Positions 52,029 to 62,364 of a stretch of DNA of 64,000 nucleotides are shown piece by piece. The translations under genes and the position numbers were made by a program. This DNA is from Sycon ciliatum (taxonomy: Eukaryota; Porifera; Calcarea; Leucosolenida; Sycettidae), in assembly GCF_964019385.1 (NCBI RefSeq), contig NC_088644.1, positions 15,141,531 to 15,205,530 of the forward strand, written 5' to 3'. The notes beneath the pieces are model-generated. The model was not told the origin of the DNA. It saw only the letters and a list, made by a program, of their open reading frames with translations, and did no database searches. How positions within the stretch are numbered: position 1 is the stretch's first letter; each line of letters begins with the position of its first letter.

Positions 52029-52290
52029 TTGAATATTGTGGCCAGCTGTCTTTGATGGTACGGTAGGGGCAGGTACGGGATAGCGCCAGGCATGCCGACG
52101 GCACCAACACGGAATTAAAGCTGTGTGGACCCTGGCTAGACGTTACTGAAGTAACGTCTTTTGCAGAGCTACGGGAATAAAAGAATTTTTCATTCAGCGT
52201 ATGTGCCAAGAGTGAATAGCAACTAAATAGAGCGGTTGTCAGTTGACAAACGGTTTGCCAATTGAAACCCCCTTTTTTACAATGCAGTTG
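52029..52290 (-). mobile_element. R1 terminal fragment and leader, inverted
   Basis: The minus strand reads leader, CCCGTAGCTCTGCAAAAGAC with the hairpin, then the GGTACGG region, without the tRNA-like module. It mirrors 46860-47060. Confidence 0.78.
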
Positions 52291-52311
52291 CGTGATGTCC
52301 ACCACTTTCTG

Positions 52312-52425
52312 AATTAGTGGTATTTTATAAACAGTATTTTATTGGCTTTTGAGCAAATAAATGCTGTTTTTAAAATACCACTATTAAGGCCAATAAAAAC
52401 TGTTTATAAAATACTCCTTTTTTGG
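52312..52425. repeat. Inverted-repeat element, about 114 bp
   Basis: GTGGTATTTTATAAACAGT and the complement AACTGTTTATAAAATACTCC form arms. A related single arm is at 46802-46850. 52430-53139 holds only a fragment of the 7.1-kb MITE loop and the inverted repeat shared with 5150. Confidence 0.7.
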
Positions 52426-53139
52426 GAAAGTGCAGGTCAACATAATGTATAATAAATGTAGTAGCATGTAGATGATTAATTGCAGATGCAGACTGATCCA
52501 GAGTTACTCATTACTGTTTTCCGACTGATGATCGCTTAGTGCGTGAAACTCGGAGTAAAAACACATTTTTCCTCCTCTTTTTATTGTTTGAACTAGCTCT
52601 GCCTCTCGGTATTGAGCACTCTCTTGGACAGCCAGGAATCTCTCTGTTTTACAGTCAGATAGACAGTCATAACTAAGTCTTGTAACGTATTGATCCTTTC
52701 TTCTTTCTTAATAGATTTGATACTCTTTGCTCAACATCCGAGGTTTAAAAAGAATGGAGTGGCCACATTTCTAGGTTGAAAACAAAGTAACTATTTCGTC
52801 TATGTACAATTCATAAAACTGTGAACGGTACAATTCGGCGTTTCCCTTTTAAAATACATGAAACTCTCCTCCTCCAATATGCTCCATGCGCTCTAAAGCT
52901 GACCACTGCGACCATTGCTACTATTGTTACCCGTGACCCCTTTGTTGTTTGAGATTATTGATGTGAGTAATGGCTACCGAGGGTAGCAATGGCCGGCTTT
53001 AGAGCGCATGCAGGAGGAGAGTTTTATGTATTGTAACAATTCATCAAAGAAGAACAATTCATGGACCTTGCAAACCATCTGAAGAGCAGTACTGAGGAAG
53101 AGGACGGATGGGCATGGACGAATGTGTTAGTTTGCTGTG

Positions 53140-53721
53140 CAGGGGCGTCACCGGACCCCTTCACAGGGGGTGCACAGAAATTTTGCACAGGAAAACACGG
53201 AAAAGTTCACTGACAGCAGGCCCGTTGCACCGACTTTGGAGGTGGGGCGGCCATGGCCCTCACCCGGGAAAAGTTTCAAAAATTGAAGCCAATTGCAAGC
53301 ATTTCCGGGCATTTGGTGCCATTTCAGTGTAACTACGATAAAGACTTTTTGATTCTGCAACAAGCCAAGAAGACGCTACGATCGGGGACAAGAATTCTTC
53401 ATTATCCTCCCCCCGGGAAACATTTTCAAAAATTAAAGGCAATTGCAAGCATTTTCAGGCATTTGGTGCCATTTCAGGCATTTGGTGCCATTTCAGTGTA
53501 ACTACTGAGTGTACGAGTCGTACTGCCTACTGGTCATGTACTTGCACTCACGCCGCGTCACGCGATCGCGGCAGCGCAGTACAACTAGTTTTAGTGCATG
53601 CAGTTTATTAGTAGATTCTACCAGCACTACACTTTTCATAACCAAGAGTTCGCAAAAAACCAAGGTCGATCTTTTTAGGGGGGTGCACGTGCCCCCATGC
53701 CCATCACGGGTGACGCCCCTG
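53140..53721. mobile_element. hAT-like non-autonomous element, 582 bp
   Basis: Perfect inverted ends CAGGGGCGTCACC, and a short direct repeat CTGTG on both flanks. The interior has a partial duplication of GGCATTTGGTGCCATTTCAG (53308-53500). CAGGGG ends are typical of hAT elements. Confidence 0.75.
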
Positions 53722-53833
53722 CTGTGGTGAACTGCGCTTTATGTCTTCCATTTTAGCATCGAACTTCTACTTTGCAGGTTGTTGGTGAGTGTTGGGACAT
53801 GATGCTCAGTTTTGTCTCATTATATTTCCATAG

Positions 53834-54037
53834 AGATCACTACATATTGCCCAGAGCCTGAAAGTGTGCTGAATGGAATGCTGGTTGACACTGACAACAC
53901 TGGCCGTACACTAGGTTCAACACGTACTTTCCGGTGTCAAGATGGATACATGCTGGGAGCTGAAAGTAATGCTGTCATAACATGTATTGAAGATATGGGC
54001 AGAACGGGGCTCTGGACACAGCTTCCTGTGTGCGAAG
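53834..54037 (+). CDS. Sushi/CCP-domain exon of the right CCP gene
   Basis: Bounded by TTCCATAG|AG and CGAAG|GTGAAT, phase 1 at both ends, 204 bp. The peptide ITTYCPEPESVLNGMLVD, then STRTFRCQDGYMLGAES, AVITCIEDMGRTGLWTQLPV and CE is a standard Sushi module with all four cysteines and the Trp. The GTGAAT donor is weaker than GTAAGT. It joins the 44645 and 58819 exons in frame. Confidence 0.9.
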
Positions 54038-54158
54038 GTGAATAAACTATTACAAGTGATTCTATTTTGGAAATACATACATTTTTTGTTTTATTTCCAG
54101 TTATCTTCTCAAAATCAATACCACTCCCACGGTCTTACGTTGCAATTTTACAAGTTAC

Positions 54159-54201
54159 TATCTCCTAATGTTCACCCTTGGGGCTTCATCAGGGAGTATA
54201 C
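54159..54201 (-). ncRNA. Degenerate hammerhead-like motif
   Basis: The minus strand reads TATACTCC, CTGATGA, AGCCCCAAGGGT, GAAC, ATTA, GGAGATA. The core is recognisable and CTCC/GGAG gives a short stem I, but one A of GAAA is missing and stem III is absent. Probably a decayed ribozyme, inactive. Confidence 0.35.
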
Positions 54202-54550
54202 CAGTGTCATAACAAATGTAAACTGGGTCTTTACATGACTAGCATGACATGCAAATGCACGCTCACGGACTCAGAAGATATTGCAGGGGGAGAATTGAAT
54301 GTTTTACATTTTCACAGCTTAGCATAGCGAAATAGTGCACACGATGTATTTGTTTTCCACGTGGTAGTTGAAGTTGCCCACCCACCCAACCAGGCTAGAT
54401 GTGTTTTCCGATGTTCTTGATATTCTATGCCTATGCGTATGGCTTTGTAGTTTGTTACTTTTTTTAAAATTCTTTATTCCTGGTTTAGGACCGTCACTGG
54501 TCTGGTAACTGATCGCCTTGGCTCTTTTCAGCTGTTGATGGCTTGAAGAA

Positions 54551-55375
54551 TCATTCCCGGATGGTGATTTTGCTAGGCCAAAAGTGCGTGGCAGTGGCTA
54601 TGCTTGCACAGTTAGCATCGACTGAAGGTCTTGCACAGCAAGTGCCGAAAACCTTCTGGGATTGGAAAAGGGTGCAGTTGGTGACAGTGACTTCGTTGTC
54701 CTCGCAGTATTTAACCACATCCTGAACTGTTGACTGTAACCTGATGCCCTGCATGCAGAAAACAGCCCGCTTGATCCTGGTAGCCCCCGCAAGCCCAGGT
54801 CTCCGAACTCCACCAGCCCGACCCCGCTCAGCATCTCTTGCCTGGCGCATAGTATGTAACATTGAGTAGGAGTCCTTAGACTTAGAGACATGACATTTAC
54901 CCATTGTGGGTTCCGGTGTGTTGCAGAAATGTGTCTGCTGTGCAACCTCTGAGTACGAGTTGTGCACCGACTGGCCAGGGAGTGCATGCGTGCACGTACT
55001 GCTTGCGGTAGTAGCACTGGGACTAATGGTTGCTTTCCCCTGTACCTTACCCATGTGGGAACTGGGCAATGGTGGGGCACATGATTCATAATGGTGTCTT
55101 ACCAGCTGGAGACTTGCTGTGAGGTCCCTCACGGCGTTCTGGAGGTCGGCAACTGCGATCTTGAGAGCTGCGATGTCGTCTAGTGACGCCTCCGCGAGCA
55201 GGCTTGCACAGGGGCTGGTCCTCCACCATAGTTCCTGTCGAACCCGGCTTTACGGAGAGCAGCTACAAGCTCGACTCTTCCTAGTCCCTTGCAATTTTTA
55301 CAAGCCCGTCCTGGGTTACAATTGCTAAATCAAATATACGGCTGGGTCCTTCTGCCTCATCTGGCATGGTACTGG
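54551..55375 (-). pseudogene. Decayed LINE ORF1 of a second subfamily
   Basis: The C-terminal RRM-like domain RIKRAVFCMQGIRLQSTVQD...KVFGTC...HFWPSKITIRE aligns with the ORF1 at 26069-26400. Upstream DIAALKIAVADLQNAVRDL is its coiled coil. RVELVAALRKAGFD and MSEAPSTMPDEAEG in other frames represent the N-terminus. Frameshifts between 55132 and 55375 break it. No ORF2 is present nearby. 55380-55830 is unrecognised. Confidence 0.65.
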
Positions 55376-55834
55376 GAGCCTCTGACATCCTAAGGGACAG
55401 TCAGGCGGTGCTCAGGGGCACAAACATGCGCCCACATGACCTACACGGGCTAGAGTACTCGAGGATTGAACACACGCCACCCACAGCCCGTCACCGGCGA
55501 AGATACAGATACCAGGTACTACTACTAGGTGTGAGCGCCTGGGCCGCCAGGGCCAGGAAGCAACGACAAGGTTGCGTGCAGAGCGCGGCACGTGAGCCAA
55601 TCCCAGGCAGTCCGGCAGAACGTAGTTGGTATGGCAACTAGCGTCTCCGAAGTACGAGGCTGGTGAGGAACGATACACACAGACAACCAGCCTCAATAAA
55701 CGAGAGGGGGCATCCGAAAAACTGGAATGGCGAACCGGCAGGACAATGAATAACCTGGGTCCCAGGAATAGCAGGGCAGGATGGATCACTACCAATAAAA
55801 CCACTACAGCGGACTCAAAAGGTCAACCTGAAGG

Positions 55835-56149
55835 TACAGTCGACCTACCCTTATAACGATAACCTCTATAACGATATTACCCTTATAATGATATTTTTCT
55901 ATCAAACCAAATCACTCCGTTTACTTTTGTATACAATGCCTTACCATCATAACAACATTGTGTACATAATGTGCATAGAACATACTTGTATGCAAGTTTT
56001 TATGCTCTGAAGAGTGTAAAACATGACCAAAAATCATGAATTATTACGTACATGTATGAAATGAACCAGTACCGTTTTAACAATATTGCCCTTATAACAA
56101 TATCACTTGGTCTGACGCAAATATCCTTATTAAGTGTAGGTCGACTGTA
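55835..56149. mobile_element. pogo/Tigger-like MITE, 315 bp
   Basis: The ends TACAGTCGACCTAC and GTAGGTCGACTGTA are inverted. Internal TTATAACGATATT motifs are repeated. It is the uninterrupted relative of 45031-46690. 56150-56489 has no recognised feature. Confidence 0.85.
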
Positions 56150-56489
56150 ATAACGCAAGCTACATGCCAGTAGAATGAATCTACAGGATGGAAAATTTCA
56201 AATCTAGGGAGAGGCAAAACTGCATCCGCTCAGTACAGGTACAAGCATGAACATGTACTAGTAGTGTTACTACTTTGCACTTCCCCAGGCTAGCACTAGC
56301 CTTTCTAGAAGCAGATGTACTGTGATTTGTGCCTTCAGTTGTGCTCGAAAGTGAAAATACAGGATTTCTACAGAGGAAAGTACTGATCCCTGACAATTTT
56401 GGCTGCTTTTCGGACGTATCCTTTTCGGACCGGTTTTCAGAAGAGCCTTCAATAATCGGACACAGCCCGAAAAATCAGAAGGTTTGGCA

Positions 56490-57020
56490 GCACTGCACTC
56501 ATTACATTAGGGTTTGCTGGGTTCCTCCTCAGGGACGATCTTTCTCATGTCCGAGTAGATTCCCCTGTCCATTCATCGAGACTCTATGGCAGTTTTCCTG
56601 GAATGCAGAAAGAACGACCAGTTTCGGGAAGGTAGCTGGGTGTTCATCAGCCGTTGGGAACAAGACCTCTAACCAGTACAACTAGTTGAACAGTTTCTCG
56701 CCAGCGGTGATCACTCACCAAACTCAACATTGTTTGGCAGAGTCCGAACCCACCATGGGCGGAAGGTTGTTCGGTCCCAAATGTCATACTCCAGAGCAAG
56801 GGATTTAGTACTGGCGGCAGTTGGAGAGGATCCTGACAAGTATGGTGTACATAGCTTCCGTTCCGGGGTGTCTCCGTGGCGGCTGCTGCAGGTATCCCAG
56901 ACCGTCTAATTCAACGCCACGGAGGATGGAAGAGTGAGTCCGGTTTGAAGTCATATTTCTCGGAGTCCAAGCCCAACCTCCTAAGAGTCTCAAGTGCCAT
57001 TGGGCAGGTGGTCGTGTGAA
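56490..57020 (+). pseudogene. Decayed Ngaro-like tyrosine recombinase
   Basis: With frameshifts allowed it reads GFAGFLRRDDLSHVRV (Arg box), then MSYSRARDLVLAAVG, YGVHSFRSG (H-x-x-R box), and IPDRLIQRHGGWKSE (His/Trp box), then LKSYFSESKPNLL (Tyr box). It parallels the YR at 32144-33157 block for block. No RT precedes it, so it is a truncated relic inside the right CCP gene intron. Confidence 0.75.
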
Positions 57021-57553
57021 CAGCGGACATGTGATCATATTGTATATTCTTGGTCCGCGTCAGCAATATTGTCGCTTATCTTTCGATAATTTAAACTTAG
57101 ACTTTGGACATCAACGCGAGCACTTGAGACGATAAAACTTGGTATGATGGAAGGTATGGTATAGAATGACAACTGGCCATGAGGAGTTTGTTGTCGAAGG
57201 AAGGGTTAATACTTTTTTGGTATTCTTCGTCGCTGCTCTCGGTGCTGGTGACAAGTATTTTTTGCTCAGGATGGACAGTCTCGCTTTCGCAGGCTCATCT
57301 CTCTTCCTCTCCGCTGCCTGGCACCAGCCCGTTTTGCTGAAAAGAAAAACAAATCTTGCTTGCCCTGTTGTGCTCTTCCAGACAACGCATCGTGCTTCAG
57401 CAGTGTTTCCTTTCCCACCATCCCTCCCTATCCAACTTATTCACACCATCATTATAATTATCGTACCCACTAATCGGGTCCACTCTCACAACTGGTGATA
57501 TCTAGCTATTTGCTGCGGCTCTGCCTTGCGCGATATTACATCCATTTAGCATT
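57021..57553. other. Unassigned
   Basis: One open frame on the plus strand (57166-57498) has no recognisable domain and is probably chance. Confidence 0.4.
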
Positions 57554-57880
57554 GCAGCTCTACGTTGAGCTAACAGCAGCTCTACTTTGAGCTAACAGCA
57601 GCTCTATATTGAGCTAACCGCAGCTCTACTTTGAGCTAACAGCAGCTCTACTTTGAGCTAACAGCAGCTCTACCTTGAGCTGACAGCAGCTCTACTTTGA
57701 GCTAACAGCAGCTCTACTTTGAGCTAATCGCAGCTCTACTTTGAGTTACCAGCAGCTCTACTTTTAGCTAACCACAGCTCTACTTTGAGCTAACAGCAGC
57801 TCTACTTTGAGCTAACCGCAGCTCTACTTTGAGCTAACACCTGCTCTGCTCTGAGCTAACAGCAGCTCTACTTTGAGCTT
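57554..57880. repeat. 22-bp minisatellite, about 15 copies
   Basis: GCAGCTCTACTTTGAGCTAA repeats with an exact 22-bp period and scattered substitutions. Each unit contains paired AGCT sites. Confidence 0.95.
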
Positions 57881-58798
57881 CAAACCAGTTGTTTTGAAAC
57901 CAGCACTCCTCATGATCCAAAAATGCCTCTTTGTTGACTTGTTTGTGTGAGGGATGGGGCTAAAGGGAAGTCGATCGCGACGGTCGCCTTCTCTATAGGA
58001 AGTTTGCGTGGGCAGCACGACTGCCTGTGTGGTTCATATCAGTCGCCGCTCGTTGCAAGATTTATTTTGAACGACGATGACGCGTACAGTACTTGCAAAT
58101 CTCCACGATACGCTGGATACGCATTGAGCTGGAGGTGAGAGAACTGCGATCTCAGCTTTGCGAGCGATCCCGCAGGTGAGCGATCTCGGCCGTTTTGCAA
58201 AATGGAACTGATTCCGAGTAGCCGACTACTTTCTTGTGCGTCGCGCTGCTCTTGCCTGCGCAGTGTGACAAGAAAATTTATTTTGATGCGGTGCTGTATC
58301 AATCTGAATCACCCACCCGTCGCTTTCGAAATCCACTCGAAATCTAGCTAGACCTTTCAGGTACTAGTTAACTAACTTACGTCACATCATTGTTGAGCGA
58401 GCGCTGTGGAACAGTGCTTGCGCAAGAAGATTGTCCTTCTTTTTGTCTTGCTTGTCAAGAGCCCACCCACCCGCCCCATGTATTTACTTTGTTCTGAATG
58501 CGGTGGTTTCTTTGCTGTATTTTTCTGCACTGCTGATTTTATAAGTTCTATTTGCTTATTTTTTTTATCTGGGTGGTTATTCTGCAGTTGCTGTATCATT
58601 TGCCTCCATTCTGGCAACCCTGATTTTCCCTTGAAACAAGGCAATGTGGCTGTCCGCAGCCGACCCTGCACTGTGGTTTTTGCTGTTTCAAATGTGAGGT
58701 GTGCGAGAGAACACAAACTCCAGACAGTAGCGTGAGTCAGTATCACCCATGCGCTGATGACCATGTCTGATAAAGCTTCTCATAAAAACTGTATGGAA
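57881..58798. other. Unassigned intron sequence
   Basis: No repeat or exon recognised. Opposed open frames at 58387-58764 have no known domain. Confidence 0.4.
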
Positions 58799-58818
58799 TT
58801 GTGTTGTTGTTCTAACAG

Positions 58819-58995
58819 GGATAATTTGTGAAGATCCTGGTCAACCTACTAATGGTCAATATGTACAGAGAGGATTTGAGTTTGGAAAGACTGTAAGATA
58901 CACTTGTAACAGAGGTTATGAGATGCCACAAGGTACACTCACAGTGACATGTTTAGGAACTGGACAATGGTCTCAAGCCAAACCTACATGCCAAC
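58819..58995 (+). CDS. Sushi/CCP-domain exon of the right CCP gene (duplicate a)
   Basis: Bounded by TCTAACAG|GG and CCAAC|GTAAGT, phase 1 at both ends, 177 bp. The peptide IICEDPGQPTNGQYVQRGFE, then FGKTVRYTCNRGYEMPQG, LTVTCLGTGQWSQAKPTCQ is a perfect Sushi module. It is nearly identical to the exon at 61750, with five nucleotide differences, all amino-acid changing. Confidence 0.95.
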
Positions 58996-59040
58996 GTAAG
59001 TGTTATCAGTATGGTATACACACATACATACACTGTGCAT

Positions 59041-59433
59041 GTACAGTTGTGGCAAGTGAAATCCGACAATTGCCATAGGGGACCGCGCCGCAAATCGACA
59101 CCAATGATGTAATGCACTGCACCTAAGTTGTACAATAGAGCCGTATGCATCCCAAACAGATCGAAAGGTCACAGCGTAGATACACGCAGTTCACAAACAT
59201 GGTACACATAAGGAGTATTGGTGTCCAATCCTCATTCATTTTTCAATTTTGCCAGCACCTTTTGAACCTTGACTGTGAACCTTGACTGTGATGAGTACAA
59301 GTTTTGTCATCAGAGAGATGAAGTTGTATGTAAATGCAACGCAGTGTACTACGTATGCAGGGCTGCAGGGACTGCAGACTGCATGGTCCAGTCCCTTATG
59401 TCAAGTGTCGGATTTCACTTGCCACAACTGTAC
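59041..59433. mobile_element. Intronic MITE, copy in duplicate a
   Basis: GTACAGTTGTGGCAAGTGAA (59041-59068) is exactly inverted at 59406-59433, 28 bp. It predates the segmental duplication because the same element is at 61972-62364. Confidence 0.88.
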
Positions 59434-60111
59434 ATACATACTCAAATTCATACACTGTACACTGTACATACATACCGTATCATCTCTATTACAAGCTCAG
59501 TCTCTTGTAGAAACCCAGTCTCTATTATAAGCGCTCTCCAAGATGGCTTCGAAGATATACAAGCGCAGTTGAAACACACAGTGGTGACACACAGGTCACC
59601 CTGCCCACGGTTCTTCCAAGCACCTAGGTGACAGCATTGAACTGTCTCTTTCCCATCGTTGCCATGCGCCAGGCTGAGAAAGCAAGAGATACTCTACGCC
59701 ACCAGCTAGACACACAAGCAGCCAGCTCAAGTAACCGCAGCTCGAGTGATGCAGAGTCGATTGAACTCTGGGCCTGTAACAGCGTGGGTGCAAGAACGCG
59801 CTCCATCACTGTTTTATTTTGTACATTGCTTGTAACCTTGCTTCCTTTCTTTGACTCGCTACACCAGATTCCGTTACGGATTTCTATCTCGTATAGCATA
59901 GAAGTTTGACCCTGATGATAGGCCAGACGCGACAATTTGGTGAAATGTGAAGATATTCGTAGCTAAAATACCGTTTTTTGGGTGTCGGAGAAGAGAAAAG
60001 TTTTAGTGTGCAGGCAATGCGATAAGAATCAGGGTTGCTCTGACATAATGTCCTGACACTTCAATTGGTCGGACATACCCGGACATACCATTTTGCCATA
60101 CTTGTCTTTAA

Positions 60112-61055
60112 CCCTTTGGTGCCTGACTGAATTTTAGATTTTTCGTAGTTTTGGCTCAATTTCTTGGAAAGCCTATATCTCCGCAACCGTTTTGATGATG
60201 TAGCGACAAAAGTATGTATTCTTAATGGCAAGACACAGCAAAATCCGATTTTTGAATTTTCAAGTCAGAAAAATTTACAATAGCGTCAGGGTACTGCGCT
60301 GGTCCAAGAACATTTTGGTCGCCAGCACCACTCAGCACTCCGAATCCACTACCTCGTCCACGGCCTCCGCCACACGCGCCACGCACGCCACAATCAGCTG
60401 TTCCATCAGCTGGCTGAGCTCGACCAGCGCCGCGAGCAATTCCTCCGCGCAGCGCGAGCGGAGCACGTCCACGAACTGGCTGCGCTTGCCCTCGCCCTAC
60501 AGCTTCTTGAAGCTCATCGTCGGAAATTTTGTCCTCATCTGAAGAGCTGCCGTTCTCAAGAAATTCACCGAAAAACAAATCATCGTTGAGTTGGTCTTCC
60601 TCATCTGATGACGGCAGGTTTCCGTCAGAGAAAAGAGCGTCAGATTTTTCACCATCGCCGTCTTCTGATTCTTCTTCTACAGGGGCATCATCGGCCTCCA
60701 GCTCTTCAAACAACTCAAGCGCTCCTGCAGAATCCATGACGGAGGTCAGCTGTAGTAGCCATGAACTGTACTAGTCGAAAACGAAGCGAAACAGCAACGT
60801 TTTGTTCATGTTGCGGGACGCGTGCAAAGGCTGCCACGCTCGATTGACTTCCGCTGATCTGCGCGATCGTCGTTGATCACGACTCGACTTTTTCAAATGC
60901 AACCCCCCTACTTTCTCTATTGCTATCTACAGGCCAGCTACTGAAGGGTCTCTGTACAAAAAATCAGGCACCTGCGATGTACGAGACTGGCTCTGTGCTC
61001 GATTTTATTATGCACTGTCAGCATAGGTCGAAATCGACCTACCGGCACCTAAGGG
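60112..61055 (-). mobile_element. piggyBac-like element, 944 bp, TTAA-flanked
   Basis: TTAA at 60108-60111 and 61056-61059 flank inverted ends CCCTTTGGTGCC and GGCACCTAAGGG (11 of 12 match). TTAA target sites and CCCTT ends are diagnostic of the piggyBac superfamily. The minus strand holds the acidic start of a transposase only, so this is an internally deleted, non-autonomous copy. It is absent from duplicate b. Confidence 0.88.
60222..60737 (-). pseudogene. piggyBac transposase N-terminal remnant
   Basis: 171 codons beginning MDSAGALELFEELEADDAPV. A long Glu/Asp/Ser-rich stretch follows (residues 10-75, with SSDEEDQLNDDLFFGEF), then a Gly/Arg/Ala-rich segment. An acidic N-terminus is usual for piggyBac transposases. 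The DDD catalytic domain and C-terminal zinc finger are absent. The assignment depends on the TTAA and TIR context. Confidence 0.55.
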
Positions 61056-61749
61056 TTAAAAGCCGACATTTTCAATTTTCTCCCTCAACGAGGAAGGACT
61101 CCAAGATGGTTTTGGATGATCAAATTTTCTCGGCGAACCGCTCACAAACCTTCCATCTAAGCACTTCACCCCTGCGCGATCATCTTTGTATCTCTCATAC
61201 TCCAACCAAATGGATGTCGAAAGGTCCTTGTCTCACTCAGCAGTCCACTTGTCACAAGTGGCCACTCGCACAGCACGGAGCTTCTTTCCTGAAAATGCGA
61301 ACTCTATTCCCAACATTACTTTGGTTCTACTTGACCGATTTTGATGATCTTGGGCTCGTTGGAAAGCTCTTAATGAGAGAAATACAATGAGCCCAAATTC
61401 GCCTAGAGCACAACTCATTGTCCACCACAACGCGCTCCAAACGGGAGTCCAGTTCCTGATCTGAGACGAAATTGGTCTCCTTCAATCAGTCATTTCACTG
61501 AATCTAGCTCGGAACTACTCGAATTTTTGCGAGTGGTAGCCTGTCTGGCTGCTTGCATGTGTTAGCATAATAACACTCGCGTGCAGATCTGCTCAATGAA
61601 ATCCTGATGTGTGAATCCAATTTGCACCCTGCAATGCACTTGATCCTACATAGAACATTTTCACTAAGCCATGCAAAGAGTAAGTTTACAACATTTAACA
61701 TAAGAATGATAAAATTATTTTGAAAAGGATTGTGTTGTTGTTCTAACAG

Positions 61750-61926
61750 GTATACTTTGTGTAGATCCTGGTCGACCTACTAATGGTCAATATGTACAGA
61801 GAGGATTTGAGTATGGAAAGACTGTAAGATACACTTGTAACAGAGGTTATGAGATGCCACAAGGTACACTCACAGTGACATGTTTAGGAACTGGACAATG
61901 GTCTCAAGCCAAACCTACATGCCAAC
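61750..61926 (+). CDS. Sushi/CCP-domain exon of the right CCP gene (duplicate b)
   Basis: Bounded by TCTAACAG|GT and CCAAC|GTAAGT, phase 1 at both ends, 177 bp. The peptide ILCVDPGRPTNGQYVQRGFE, then YGKTVRYTCNRGYEMPQG, LTVTCLGTGQWSQAKPTCQ is a Sushi module. Compared with duplicate a: I to L, E to V, Q to R, F to Y, plus a change in the split codon. Both exons can be included in one transcript without a frame change. The gene continues past, or ends after, this exon; no stop exon is seen. Confidence 0.95.
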
Positions 61927-61971
61927 GTAAGTGTTATCAGTATGGTATACACACATACATACACTGTGCAT

Positions 61972-62364
61972 GTACAGTTGTGGCAAGTGAAATCCGACAA
62001 TTGCCATAGGGGACCGCGCCGCAAATCGACACCAATGATGTAATGCACTGCACCTAAGTTGTACAATAGAGCCGTATGCATCCCAAACAGATCAAAATGT
62101 CACAGCGTAGATACACACAGTTCACAAACATGGTACACATAACGGGTATTGGTGTCCAATCCTCATTCATTTTTCAATTTTGCCAGCACCTTTTGAACCT
62201 TGACTGTGAACCTTGACTGTGATGAGTACAAGTTTTGTCATCAGAGAGATGAAGTTGTATGTGAATGCAACGCAGTGTACTACGTATGCAGGGCTGCAGG
62301 GACTGCAGACTGCATGGTCCAGTCCCTTATGTCAAGTGTCGGATTTCACTTGCCACAACTGTAC
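61972..62364. mobile_element. Intronic MITE, copy in duplicate b
   Basis: Same 28-bp perfect TIRs (61972-61999 and 62337-62364) as the copy in duplicate a. Confidence 0.88.

Larger units (their letters stand above)
58799..61539. repeat. Segmental tandem duplication, copy 1
   Basis: Contains a CCP exon, an intronic MITE and flanking intron sequence that recur at 61730-63527, plus a piggyBac-like insertion absent from copy 2. The shared region starts TTGTGTTGTTGTTCTAACAG and ends TTGCGAGTGGTAGC. Confidence 0.92.

Noticed and set aside
57166-57498. 110-codon ORF ending in an Ile run
   Set aside because: No domain, low-complexity end, no splice context.
59905-59945. CTGATGA followed by GTGAAA (and the copy at about 62845)
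   Set aside because: No stem II or stem I can be formed around it; not a hammerhead.
60225-60542. Plus-strand Ser/Thr-rich ORF opposite the acidic piggyBac ORF
   Set aside because: Shadow of the minus-strand acidic ORF, which fits the TTAA element better.
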